In this document: piece after piece, positions 53,897 through 64,000 of the stretch | Numbering within the stretch: position 1 is the first letter of the stretch | How the letters are laid out: the number at the start of each line of letters is the position of its first letter | Origin: Prorocentrum cordatum | Lineage: Eukaryota > Sar > Dinophyceae > Prorocentrales > Prorocentraceae | Assembly (NCBI GenBank): GCA_963575745.1 | Contig: CAUYUJ010016064.1 | Location: forward strand, 113,501 to 177,500 | Direction of reading: 5' to 3' | DNA length: 64,000 nucleotides | Notes under the pieces: generated by a model | What the model saw: only the letters and a program-made list of their open reading frames with translations | Databases searched by the model: none | Told to the model about the DNA's origin: nothing | Translations under genes and position numbers: made by a program

Positions 53897-55866
53897 ATTT
53901 GAGCGTGGCACGGGGGAGGTGCGCCCCCGCCTGCGATCCCGTGCCCAGCGGCACAGCATACAGTTGTTGTACGACATACCTTACAGTTCTTGCTGGTACT
54001 GTACTGGGGACTGGCCCACGACACGCTACATGCCTCGCCAGAGCAATGTTTCGTCGTCTTACACCACGTGTCTCTCCTGTGGCAATTGGTCTTGGAGCTG
54101 GCGCCTCAAGAGGCAACATGGCGTGTGCGCGGTCTGCAAGACACACCAGACTGGGTTCTCTAAGGATCCCTGGCAACGTTCATCGGATCGGCGTGGGATG
54201 CGGAGTGGCCTGCCTTGCCCTCGGCGCCTGAGCAACCGTCGCAGCTGCTGGAACGTCACCTCACCGCCACTGGCCTGTCCAACGACGCTGGTGCGCTGGC
54301 CTTGGTCAAGCAGGTGGCTGATGCAGCGGAGCGGTCCAAGCCTCAGCCGAAGCCGCAGTGCCCCTACGTCGTGCTCCGCAAGGCGGCTGCCTTGTGCACG
54401 GAGAAGGAGGCCAAGCTGGCCAAGGCGACCAAGGCTCTTCTTGCGGCAGAGGAGTGGTTGGAAGATGGCAAGGCTCGGCAGGCCCAGGCGGCCGAGGAGC
54501 TCTTCGAGGCGGACCAGAATCGCATCGAGGGCCAGCAGGCGACGCTGGCCAAGTCTGGTGACCACGGTGGCAAGGCCCCTGAGTCGGAGTTCGTGTCCTT
54601 CGGCGTCGACATGGCCTTGCTTGAGAACCTTGAGGAGTACGAGGATGAGGGCCGCAAGAAGCTGGAGGAGTTTCAAGTCCAGCTGCAACGAGTCGCCGAG
54701 CAGGCGAAGGCCCGCGAGGCCGAGTTCAAGGAGGTCCTGGCTGCGACCAAGAGGGCCCTGGCGGCGCCTCGCAAGAAGAGGCGCGCCGAAGGCGGGACCA
54801 AGGAGGACGAGGCCGCCGCCATGGGCGAGCTCGACGCGCCACTGCTCTTGGGCAAGGTGCTGCGTCCTCGTCGGCAGCAGGTGGCAAGGGCGCCAATGGC
54901 GGCAAGGGCTCTGCCAAGAGCTGCAAGCTCTCCCCTGAGGAGCGCGCCCGCATGGTCGAGTCCATCCAAGCGTCCGCCCGCCTCTCGGCCATGGAGGCAG
55001 ACGCCGTTCCTCCTCGGGGCTCTGGCGCTGGTGCTGCAGCTGCTGCGCCTGGTCCTCCCAAGGGGCCTCTTTAGTGCTGCTGGGTACTACGCTGCCGAGG
55101 ACGCTAAGGTCTTCTACGGCAACATCACGGAGTGGGGCCCACAGGCCCGACGGTACCTCACGGAGAATTTCTACAAGCATTCGGTGGTAGCGCTGGTTGA
55201 GACCCATCAGGGCAGCGCCTCCATCCCAGATCATGAAGTCCAGTTGGACAAGGATGGCTGGCAGCTGTCCTCTACTCCTGCGAGGCCAAGTGGAAGGTCC
55301 CAGGATGGCTTGAGCGGAGGGGAGTGGATCCTTACCCGCAAGTTTGTTGCCAGCTCGTCATTCCAGCGCATGAGGGCTCAGGCTCGTATGGACGGCAGGC
55401 AGGGCCCATGCAAGGGCTTTGTTCCTCTGGCCCTTCATTTGAGGACTTGGAATGTTGTAGCGATTGCAGCCTACCTCCAGCCTGGGCCCATGGTTCGCGG
55501 CATCAACAATGACATCATGGCCGCCCTCGCCTCCTTCACTCGTGCGTTGGCGGACCCATGGTATGGTGTGTAGTCGCTGATTGGAACTGTGAGCCATCCT
55601 CCTTGTTTCACAGTGGCTGGGTTGAAAAGATGAATGCCAGGTTAGATCGGCCTGATTGCTTGGTCACGTGTGACAAAGGTTCTGGACGGCTCTATGATTT
55701 TGTTCTTGCTAGCAGCTCCTGCCCCACCTTGCAGATTGTTGGTGTTCCGAACGTACCTTGGAAGACGCGCTGTGGATTGAACGTCGCAAGCAAGGGCGCG
55801 CTGGGTCTCTCAGCTCATGGCGCCTCGCAGTTTGCCGTCTACGCCGCGCCACAGGGCGGCCCCTGA
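53897..55866 (+). pseudogene. LINE: zinc finger, coiled coil and APE-type endonuclease
   Basis: Order after the leader: finger CLSCGNWSWSWRLKRQHGVCAVC (54067-54140), a frameshift near 54180, then the frame opening at 54215 with long coiled coils (ALCTEKEAKLAKATKALLAA; KKLEEFQVQLQRVAEQAKA) and a basic RKKRRAEGG. The endonuclease starts near 55100 (VFYGNITEWGPQARRYL), with VALVETHQ holding the metal-binding Glu. After a frameshift near 55560 come VADWNCEP, the Asp/Asn motif, YDFVLAS, and WKTRCGL. The His usual near the end of the domain may be replaced by Arg. This part would nick target DNA to prime reverse transcription. Frameshifts make this copy inactive. Confidence 0.82.
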
Positions 55867-57379
55867 CCCTGGCAGCAAGAGACAGACACGACTGGCGGCT
55901 GCCAAGCGTCGACGGCAGGAGGCTCTTCCTGAGGAGCTTGAGGACGGCTACATGGAGGTTCAGGAGTTGTTTGATCCTGAGCCAGATGCTGCAGCTATAT
56001 TTTTTTGTATCGGAGGAGACCGGGCTTCGCGCGGCAGCGCAGGCTACTCCTTTTGTTGGCATGCCCAAGTGCGCGGAGTCTTGGCGGCAGGCCGCTGATC
56101 GAGGCTTGAATGCTCCACGCCCACCTCCTCGGCTGTCCCGGCCTTTCCGTCGAGGTTTTCTGCCAGGGGGTGCCCCTGCTGCAAGTGCCTCGACTACAGC
56201 GGGCGTGGCCCAGGATGTGCATTCCCTGGGAGGTCGCGGGCCGCCCCTCCATGATGTCGTCGTCGCGCGCGGCGCCCAGCCCCCTGGCCAGGGCGCGGCG
56301 CTGCTGTCCGAGCCGCCGTGCGACCTCAAGCGCCAGGGGGCGGGGCCATTGTCGGGTTCGCATCAAGAAGGAGGGGCCGCCCGAAGCATGCACGCGGGCG
56401 AAGAAGCGGCTGCGTGGTTGTTTGGTGATTCTGCAGGTGCCTCGACTACAGCGGCCGTGGCCCAGGATGTGCATTTCCTGGGGGGTCGCGGGCCGCCCCT
56501 CCAGGAGGTCGTCGTCGCGCGCGGCGCCCAACCCCCTGGCCCGGCCGTGGCACTGCCGTCCGAGCCGCCACGAGACCTCAAGTGCCAGGGGGTGGTGCCA
56601 TTGTCGGATTCGGATCAAGAAGGGGGGGCGGCCCGAAGCATGCGCGCTGATGAAGAAGCGGCTGCGTGGTTGTTTGGTGGTTCTGGGCACTCTATCATTG
56701 GAGGCCCTGCTGTTGCGCGGGCCTCTCCATCGTCCCCACGTTTCTTCCCGATTCAGTCTCGAAATTATCAATGTCAGGAACGAGTTCAAGCTGTTGGGCT
56801 GCCCGCTGAGCACCTGGGCGCGGTCGGCACCGCTGCGCCTGACGGTGCGCTTCAGGTGTCATTTCGGCCAGGTGTACCACTGCATTCGGATTTATCGGAG
56901 TCGGAGGAAGGAGCCGCGCTAACTTCGTCGGCCTTTCTGCAGCGCACGGCTCCCTCTCTCGTCTCTGGCATCGAGGACCAAGCATTGGCGGCCGCAGCGG
57001 CGCGTGCTCGTGCGCACGCTTGGCATTCTCGACCGCGTGATGTCGAAGCTGCTGTGGCGTTTGACGATTATCGTGTTCTTCGTTGGCGGAGTGTTGACCG
57101 CAAAGCAGTATCAGACAGATATGCAGTCTGGGTTGCCACCGTGGAGGAAGCTATTCTAGATGCTGAAGCTGTTGAGGGTCAAGATCGGCACCAATATGTT
57201 GGGCAGGGCAGCGGGCCCTGCGCGTAAGTGGTCAAAACTCAAGGCAGCCCCAGGACGCGCACACATGAATGACTCCTTTGCAGAATGGTGGGGGATCACC
57301 ACTACGTTGCTGGTCAGGTACCGTTGTCTTGCTGTCAATCGATCTGATGCAGGCGTAGTAGTGCGATTTCGTCGGCACC
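55867..57379 (+). pseudogene. LINE: linker between endonuclease and RT with in-frame 252-bp duplication
   Basis: After another shift near 55995, an open plus frame runs to 57227. It contains an Ala/Gly/Pro-rich block present twice: CCTCGACTACAGC starts at 56188 and 56440, a period of 252 bases or 84 codons (AQDVH..LGGRGPPL; EEAAAWLFG). The rest (VEAAVAFDDYRVLRWRSVD) is unassigned. It joins the endonuclease and reverse transcriptase of one polyprotein. Direct function is unknown. Confidence 0.7.
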
Positions 57380-59028
57380 TTGGGACTTTGGACCTTAACC
57401 AGAAGGGCGATTTCTTTGGCAAAAAAGACCTCTATGGAATTGGCGTCAGCTTGGGCGGAGGACGCCAAGTATACTGATGAGTTCGATGAAGAAACTATGG
57501 AGTCTCTCATGGGTCTTGCACATCGAGGGTCAGACTGGGCCTCCTCCCGAGCAATGACAGCCTCTAGAGCGAGCTTTATGGCCTGGATCCGAGAGCAGTG
57601 GCGAACTACGCCAGGCCTTGCCCACCGCCATGTGAAGCCTGATGTTGCTCCTGAGTGGGAAGGCTTGGACCCTGACGGTCACACTACCAGTCACCCACAG
57701 TTGTTGCTAGAGGCAAGCGCAAGTTCTGGAATGGTTTATGGACTGAAGAAGTGGATGCTGAAGCTGGCCTGCATTATTGGATGGAGCTGTTGCATCAGGA
57801 TGCGCTTGAGCAGGGGCTGCCGGCCTTCGAGCTTGAGCAACTTGACGCCACACTCCGTATTCTGCCATCCAACAAGGCTCGAGGAGTGGATATGCTTGGA
57901 CCCAACGGCTTGCTTTGCTTACCAGATGTCGGACGTCGAGATTGTCTTTGCTTGCTCAACGAGGTTGAACGTGCAGGTGTGCGGCCTCAAGAGGTATCTG
58001 CCGTTCTTGGTGCTTCTATCCCGAAAGAGACAGGGGGTCATAGGATTCTGGGACTGCTACCCACCACGGCCAAAGTATGGAGTCGCATGCGCTCTGCCCC
58101 ATCCACGTCCTGGACGCAGAAGCCGGGTGCCCTCTGGGACACGGCGATTGCTGGCTCGTCGGCTCTACGCGCTGCCTTGGCCCGAGCGGTTATGGACGAC
58201 TGTTCCAATGCATTGGGCATATCGTATTCGACTCTATTTTTGGATCTGCAGAAGTTCTATGACTCGGTCAGCCTGGTTCTCCTGATGAAAGCTTGTCGGT
58301 CCCTTCAGTACCCTGCAACCATCACGCTTTTGGAAGTTGGCATGTGCGCGGCACCCCGCTTTGTCAAGAAGGGGCCTTTGATCAGTGCTCCCCTCGAGCC
58401 AGGCAAGTCTGTTGTAGCGGGCTCACCACGAGGGGTGGACACGGCTAGGGTAATGTTGCACGCCCTTCTCCAACAGGCGCATGTTGCCTGTCCAGGGGCT
58501 GGCCTATGGACCTTCATCGATGACACGGTTTGTCGTGCTGAGGGGGTGCGTGCCACTGTGGCTGGCGATCTGAAGGCGGCGGCTGGCTCTCTCTGCAAGT
58601 TCTTCGGCGACCATCGTCTGACGATTTCGGGCAAAACTAAGTTGATTGCGATTGATGGTGGTCTTGGACAGGAACTGGAGGCGACTTTACAAAGCTGGGG
58701 AATACCTGTGTCTTTCGTTCCTGCAGCAGTTGATCTGGGCGTTGATGCAGCAGCGTCCAGTAATCGCGCTCGCACCAAGTTCCGCAGCAGAGTTCGTCGA
58801 GCTACGGCTCGCAGTGCCAAGGTTTCTCGATTGCGCAGGATGGCTGGGGGTCAGAAGGTCGCGAGTGGATTATGGATGACTGGAGTCTTGCCGTCCGCGG
58901 TGTACGGCAATCAGGTCTTCGGTATCCCTCCTACCATCATCACCACCCTGCGCAGACAGGCCTCATCAGCTATCGCGGGTCCGGAACGGGGTCGTTGTTT
59001 GCAGACAGTGTTGCACCGAGCATCCTGA
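57380..59028 (+). pseudogene. LINE: reverse transcriptase domain
   Basis: A frame from 57380 (FMAWIREQWRTTPGLAHRH) gives way by frameshift near 57720 to one ending at 59028. It has the RT order: ILPSNKARGVDMLGP, a variant of the PK-x-GG segment (IPKETGGHRILGLL), LFLDLQKFYDSV (motif A with catalytic Asp, about 58235-58270), AGSPRGVDTARVML (motif B), TFIDDTV (motif C, FIDD, about 58510-58530), KTKLIA and LGVDAA. All catalytic Asp residues are present. The enzyme copies the element RNA at the nicked target. Confidence 0.9.
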
Positions 59029-60776
59029 GGGTGACCAGCTCGGCCATGGAGCTGATGTCCCCCCAGTACATCGCGAGCTGGAGGCCTTCGCCAAACGTGG
59101 CGACATGGACCTCTGGAGCGCTACGCTGGCGGCGGTCTCAGGCGGCCAGTGGACGCAGCAGAGGCAAGCCGACCAGGGCTACGAGGTGGGCTTGGCCTTC
59201 CCGAGGCGCGGCGCCTCGCCTGAGACGCTGCGCCACCGCGTGTGGGAGTGTGCCAAAACTTGCGGGCACGCGGATTACTCTTCAAATGATGTTTTGATCA
59301 CGCAGGCTCTGGCTTCTGCAGATGCTGAGCCTGCTCTGTGGTCACGTGTCCCCCCCCCCCCCCCAGTGAGCCTCACGGTGCTTAGGATGCTGGAGGGGCC
59401 CGATTTTTCCGAGCCCTTTTTCCCGGGCCAAGTTCGGCCCCTGGACCTCCGCGCGGCCCTTGACGGGCCTCCCCTGTACATCTTCGGGGGCGGCTCAGGG
59501 GGAGAGCACAGCTCTGATGAGAGACGGCGTAGGTGTGGAGCTGCAGTGGTGGTCATCCGCAGAGCCTCAGAAGGGGCCCCGTTGGTGCCTGGTGGGTCCC
59601 CGTCTGTGGCGTGGCCGCCTGCCTCCCTGGACGCCGCCAGACTGCGCCCCGCTCCGAGATCCCTCGCGACCGGGCTCGAGAATTCCCGTGGAGATGTCGC
59701 TTATGTTTGCGATTGTAAGCCTGTGGTTGATGGCTGGAGGTCAGGCCGTGCTGCTCACCCCCGAGGGAAGAATGCTGACCTCTGGACTCGTGTGAAGAAG
59801 GCCGCTGAGGACCGAGGTCCTGGATGGGGACTCGGTAGTGTGGACGGCTTCGCATTTGGAGGCTGAGCCAGAGCGTCTTACCTCTCCCTTCCAAGCCTTC
59901 CTCTCCCACGGCAATGCTTGCGCGGATGCTTGGGCGGGTTGGGCGGCGAGGGCGGGGTGGGATGCTTCCGTGTGCAAGCCGGTGCCAGCGACTGACCGTT
60001 GGGATGCCACTTCCTTCCTCATTCGTAGACTGGCTCGGAGAGCCCTGATCGAAGCGCTTGCGGTTGCTCCAGAGTTTGGCACGGGGCCCCACAAGTATCG
60101 CCAGAAGCCGCAGTCTCAGTTGCAGCGTGCCCTTGAAGCTACCAGTCATCGGTTCAAGCCTTGCGGTAATCTTTGGACGTGTTCCTTATGTCAGACCATC
60201 GTTCCTAGGTCTAAGTTGATTGCAGCAGCGAGCTCTGTATGCCCTGCTGCTCTCGCCGCTCGGCCTGGCCCTGCCTCTCCTCCTTCGGATGCTTTGGTCC
60301 CTGGTCCGACCTCGCGGTTCCGCGGTGAAGGAATTGTGCCTGTGGTCGGGCGTTCTGAGGTCGGAGGGGTACTTCTGCGCCCGAGCCACTCCCTCCAGGA
60401 GCGGAAGAAATACGGTCTGAAATTATGCGCGGTTTGTGGTTTCACTGCCGCCGTGAGCGGAAGGCAGCTCAGCAAGCCGTGCACTTTGCCGCTCGTGAAT
60501 GGAGCCCCTCGTCCGTCTCGGAAAGGGGTTGAGAACCTTGCTCGCATCAGGAAGGGCACTTTTCCTTCCCATCGTGGCGTCCCGATTGCTATCCAGGAAG
60601 CTGCGGCGGAGGCAGAGACCTCTGCTGCTGCGGCTGCTGTCTCGGGAGTTCCCTGCCCTCGCTCGCCCGTCCCTGTGCAGTTGGGCGAATGCGCGAGGTT
60701 TCAGGAGCCCCCCCCATCCTGTTTTGCGTGCCCCCTCGCCCCCAACTGTGGGCTCTGGAGGGGAGGTCGGTGGTGA
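59029..60776 (+). pseudogene. LINE: RNase H-like domain and C-terminal zinc fingers
   Basis: The frame 59105-59866 carries an RNase H-like region: YIFGGGSGGEHSSDERRRRCG (first Asp region, altered from the usual DGS), then VAYVCDCKPVVDGWRSG with a central Asp and NADLWTRVKKA. A one-base shift near 59850 leads to VWTASHLEAE, GNACADAWAGWAA and then two fingers, WTCSLCQTIVP (about 60172) and LKLCAVCGFTAA (about 60418), followed by LARIRKGTFPSH. It closes with a stop at 60774-60776. The finger plus basic tail is the same layout as the 3' fragment at 20656-21440. The first catalytic Asp seems lost. Confidence 0.78.
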
Positions 60777-61070
60777 GGAGGCCTGGAGGGGAAAAGGGTT
60801 GGGGGCGACGTCGTCTGTCGCGGTGGCAGGAGCGGTCGGCGGGGAGAGAGCGAGGAGGGGGAGTGCCCCCCCGCGCCGCCGCCCCGCCGCCGCCCCGCGA
60901 CGGCGGCCTGCGTCTTCAACACCAGGCGCGCCGCCCCCCCCCCCCCCCCACACACGCCGACGTAGAGCGGCACGTGCGTGCACTTACTCACCATACTCAC
61001 CATACTCTCTCCTCCTTCTCCTCCCTCCTCCTCCTGCTCCTCGTCCTCCTCCTCCTCGGGTCGCCTGCGG
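60777..61070 (+). other. LINE 3' end with tandem nonamer, joined to TCC repeats
   Basis: After the stop codon about 200 bases of GC-rich 3' UTR, with a long C run at 60933-60949, lead to ACTCACCAT twice (60986-60994 and 60995-61003) plus ACTC. Then TCTCCTCCTTCTCC begins and continues as TCC repeats to about 61055. There is no poly(A). I take 61003-61007 as the LINE end. Confidence 0.65.
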
Positions 61071-61499
61071 CCCCGTGGGAAACCGTGCGCCCCAGACCCC
61101 TTTCGGGCAACGAAAACATCATGGCGGGAGGTTTTTCGCTATGTTCGGCCACCGGGGGGCCCTCGCCGGGCTTCGGGGCCGTCAGAGAACGACTCGGGGC
61201 GAGAAGCCGGTCCCGGGGAATGGGTCCGTCGAGAAGTCTGGGGGTCGACGCACAGCCGGCCCAGATTAGTAGGATCGACCCTGCCAAACCAAGGGTACCG
61301 TTGTGTCCTGTGTCTCGCGACCCATGCTTCCTACAATCCCGCGGCACTGCGGCCCTCGGCAGGGTATTGTGTCCCTTCGCGTGTCCTGTCCAATCGAGCC
61401 CGCCTGTAATGAACAAGTCATGACGTCGGGGGCCTGGGTCCGACTGCCAGCGCCACGGCAGAGATCGCGTCGGCGGCCTTCTCCCTGGCACTTCCCTCG
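61071..61499. other. No gene recognised
   Basis: Frames on both strands show no motifs. Confidence 0.5.
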
Positions 61500-61710
61500 A
61501 TGAAGAGACAACGCGGCACAAACATAATTATTTGGCGCTCCGCGCGGATTTCCTGGGTCTGCGCTGGCCCCCCCCCAGCGGCACCTCTGGCACAGCCCCT
61601 GGCGCGCTCCGCGCGCAAGTGGGGGGGGGGGGCAGCGCGGATCCAAGCAGTCCGCGCGGAACGCCACAAGTTTTTGCTTATGCAGTTTTTTCGCGTTCGA
61701 TTTCCTTCGT
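61500..61710. mobile_element. Foldback MITE related to family A
   Basis: Arms of about 60 bp: GGCACAAACATAATTATTTG-GCGCTCCGCGCGGATTT...GCGCTGGCCCCCC on the left, and TGCATAAGCAAAAACTTGTG-GCGTTCCGCGCGGACTG...GCGCTGCCCCCC on the right, reversed. CCGCGCGGAT, GCGCTGG and the inner GGCGCGC...GCGCG palindrome match 52303-52496, so it is a diverged relative. Exact ends and target duplication are unclear. Confidence 0.75.
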
Positions 61711-61825
61711 GGCGATCGAAAGGGGCACGACAAGGATGGGGGCGAAGACCGGCTGCAGTTCATGCTCATTTTGAACCGGGGTCGCGGTCGTTGCAGCCAC
61801 GAACGGCGTCCATTCGAGACAAAAT

Positions 61826-62004
61826 CAGCGAGCGAAAAACGGTATAAAATAAACTGTTTCGCTGTCGGGGGCGCCTGTCCCGGGGCGGCTGGAAAGTTTA
61901 TACCCCCTTACGGTGCCACCGTAGGGGCATAAATTTTCCAGCCGCCCAGGGACAGGCGCCCCCGACAGCGAAGCAGTTTATTTTATACCGTTCTTCGCCC
62001 GTTG
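61826..62004. mobile_element. Foldback element C, a nearly loopless 179-bp palindrome
   Basis: Arms of about 88 bp match almost throughout: AACGGTATAAAATAAACTG, TTTCGCTGTCGGGGGCGCCT, GTCCC and GGCGGCTGGAAA. The centre is ACGGTG-C-CACCGT, leaving almost no loop. The outer ends (CAGCGAGCGAAAAACGG and, reversed, CAACGGGCGAAGAACGG) recall the GAACGAAGAA...GCATAAA ends of family A. There is no coding capacity and no clean target duplication. Confidence 0.88.
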
Positions 62005-62783
62005 ACAGAAGGCCGTCTGCCCACCAGCGGCCGCAGTCAGGCTCGGACAGCGCCCGTTGTTGGGCATCGCACCCCTGTTGTCCGTGGTCATGTGGGGCGT
62101 CGGCGTTCACTGGACAGGCTGCTGGTTTCGGGGAGGCGCTCCGTGGCCAGATGGTTGGGTAAACAGTCTGGGGAGGAAGAGAGGGAGAGAGAGAGAGAGA
62201 GAGATACCCCCCCAACAAAAAGAGAGGAAACAACAAAACAAAAAAAAGAGAGAGAGAGAGAGAGGAGTAGAGGGAGGAGAAGGGGGATGTGGAGGATATA
62301 CGTGGGGGAGAGGCCTCTTGGGGGGCCCCTTGGGGGCCTCCTGGGGGCTCTTCGAGCCCTCTCGTGGCCCCTCGGGGGCCTCTGGTCGTGGGCCTCTTGG
62401 CGGCCCCGGGGGGCCCTCGAAGGGACCTCGGCGGGACGCAGCCCGAGGCACTTGCCAGGGACAGCAAGAGCGCCCGGAGACGGCCTGGCCCGCTTGCCCC
62501 AGGCCCCGCGTGCCCCGCTTGGGGGGGACTCACGGTCATCTACACATTATTGTTTTTCTTCGTCGGCGGCGAGGCAGAGTTGGCTGCACCAGCGCTAGAG
62601 CTAAACGGGGGCGCCGAGAAGCGATTCGGCCAGCGTGCAGGAGCGGGGAAGGACCAGCCATCTACACAAGCAGCGGCCCGGGGCTGCAAAACAAGTTTGG
62701 GCCTCAATGGGCACAGGAGGAACAGGTACCCATACCATTTCCCTGCGGCCACGTTCAGGGGGAGGTGTGAGGAAGGGGGTGAG
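62005..62783. other. No gene; GA tract and a GGCCCC minisatellite tract
   Basis: 62183-62270 has (GA)n runs, and 62290-62430 is the GC-rich CCTCTTGGGG minisatellite. Frames at 62480-62790 have no motifs. Confidence 0.5.
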
Positions 62784-63031
62784 ACTTGTTAGAAACACCC
62801 CCCTTTCTTAGAAGGCGCTGGCGCCCCTTCTAAGAAACTTGCGTTGGCTTCTTAGAATATGTTTTCGGCGTGCTTCTGAGAAGCAGGTGGATGTCCTTCT
62901 CAGAACTTCGTTGGTTTCCGAGAAACAGTTCCGCGCTTCTAAGAAGCTGCTGGGGTGCTTCGAAGAAGCCGCGCGCCCCTGGCTATTTTGAGGGTGGCCG
63001 GCGCCTCGTAAGAGGCAGCCACCTTCTAAGA
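62784..63031. repeat. Array of short palindromes around TTCTnAGAA
   Basis: TTTCTTAGAAGG (62804) pairs with CCTTCTAAGAAA (62826) as a perfect 12-bp stem. Individual palindromes follow: CTTCTTAGAA (62848), GCTTCTGAGAAGC (62872), CTTCTCAGAA (62896), GTTTCCGAGAAAC (62914), GCTTCTAAGAAGC (62935), GCTTCGAAGAAGC (62958), and GCCTC-GTAA-GAGGC (63003), then CTTCTAAGAA (63023). Spacing is about 20-45 bases. Confidence 0.85.
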
Positions 63032-63339
<308 letters not shown>

Positions 63340-63733
63340 CTTTCCCTGCTCCCCCTTCCCCCCTCCCAGACCCCCGACGTCATGATTTTTTCATGACGTC
63401 GACCCCCAGAGATCTCGACCCACTCCCCGGGACCGGTTTTTCATCCTGAGCCGTTTTTTAACGCTCCCGAGGGCCGGTGAGGGCCTCCAAAGGCCTAAAA
63501 TTAGGAAAAACCTCCCGTCATGATTTTTTCATTACCCGAGGGGGTCTGGGCTGTGCGCGGCGACAGACTCTTCCCTCGTCGCCACGGCCGGCTTCGCGTC
63601 GAAATCCCTGTCGGAGCGCATCCCGGGAGAGGTCTGCGGAGCCCCGGTGTCGGAGCCGGTGTGTCCCCCCAGAGGGGGCGTTCGCCACGAAGACACCTGG
63701 GGCAACGATAGGGCGGGATAGGCATAGGGTGAT
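63340..63733. other. No gene; repeated TCATGATTTTTTCAT words
   Basis: GTCATGATTTTTTCAT occurs at about 63380 and 63518. No gene is supported. Confidence 0.45.
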
Positions 63734-63917
63734 GTCGGGCCTGTCCCCCTACAGGGGGATTTTCGACGAAAAATTAAAAATACAGCAAAAATTACCCCAA
63801 AAGGTAAAAAAAACAAAAAATCAAAACATAGTCCCCATTTTTTGTTTTTTTATTATTTTTTGGGGGGAATTTTTCAATTTTTCGTAGAAGATCCCCCTGT
63901 AGGGGGACACGCCCGAC
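63734..63917. mobile_element. MITE family D, copy 2, with inverted arms of more than 50 bp
   Basis: Left GTCGGGCCTGTCCCCCTACA-GGGGGATTTTCGACGAAAAA; right, reversed, GTCGGGCGTGTCCCCCTACA-GGGGGATCTTCTACGAAAAA. The interior is A/T-only runs (AAAAACAAAAAA). A partner with a damaged left arm is at 52662-52817. No coding capacity; no unambiguous target duplication. Confidence 0.9.
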
Positions 63918-64000
63918 TTAAGCATGGGGGGGGGTATTGCGTCGAACCCCAATCGCCCGCTGATCGCCGAGAGGGGCCCGGTAGCCCCAACCCTTTGAGG

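Noticed and set aside
62784-63031. Heat-shock-element reading of the TTCnAGAA palindromes
   Set aside because: Heat-shock elements need GAA/TTC blocks at 5-base steps. Here the palindromes are 20-45 bases apart and the inner spacing differs.

Overview
The window looks like nuclear DNA of a GC-rich dinoflagellate, possibly a Prorocentrum-like species (genus not proven). Evidence: two relict copies of the dinoflagellate spliced leader (25815-25835 and 53853-53874), a secreted GDPH-domain protein of a type I associate with dinoflagellates, LINE and Copia-type polyproteins, and very large amounts of microsatellite and minisatellite DNA. No bacterial operon, tRNA, rRNA or CRISPR array was seen.

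Layout. 1-4581: a decayed Copia-type gag-pol on the minus strand, its gag split by an AT block and an 86-nt A tract. 5110-8965: duplicated GC-rich minisatellite blocks. 9040-10310: microsatellites and short tandem repeats. 10357-11886: the one clean intact gene, a secreted Pro/Thr-rich protein with a GDPH domain (minus). 12590-16370: minisatellites. 17360-22735: two minus-strand LINE pieces set in (GGA)n/(TCC)n DNA, then (GAT)n. 22736-25814: duplicated blocks, G runs and trinucleotide arrays. 25815-30740: a plus-strand LINE that starts with a relict spliced leader and carries a nested MITE. 32547-35817: a split minus-strand gene, conserved but damaged, with a pentanucleotide-repeat intron. 36370-51972: almost only satellite DNA (octamer, dodecamer and trinucleotide arrays). 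52292-52817: two foldback MITEs. 53853-61007: a nearly full-length LINE with a relict spliced leader, endonuclease, reverse transcriptase, RNase H and C-terminal zinc fingers, set between TCC arrays. 61500-63917: more foldback MITEs, an array of short palindromes and a dispersed repeat.

How it fits together. Mobile elements and simple repeats dominate. The most notable pattern is that LINE 5' ends coincide with spliced-leader sequence and join microsatellites directly, while LINE 3' ends finish in a short tandem duplication that also runs into TCC repeats. This suggests trans-spliced LINE RNAs that were copied back to their first base and inserted into simple repeats. A second theme is a cluster of foldback elements between 52.3 and 63.9 kb, several sharing terminal motifs. 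Most long open frames in the satellite regions come from repeats whose period is a multiple of three and are not called as genes.
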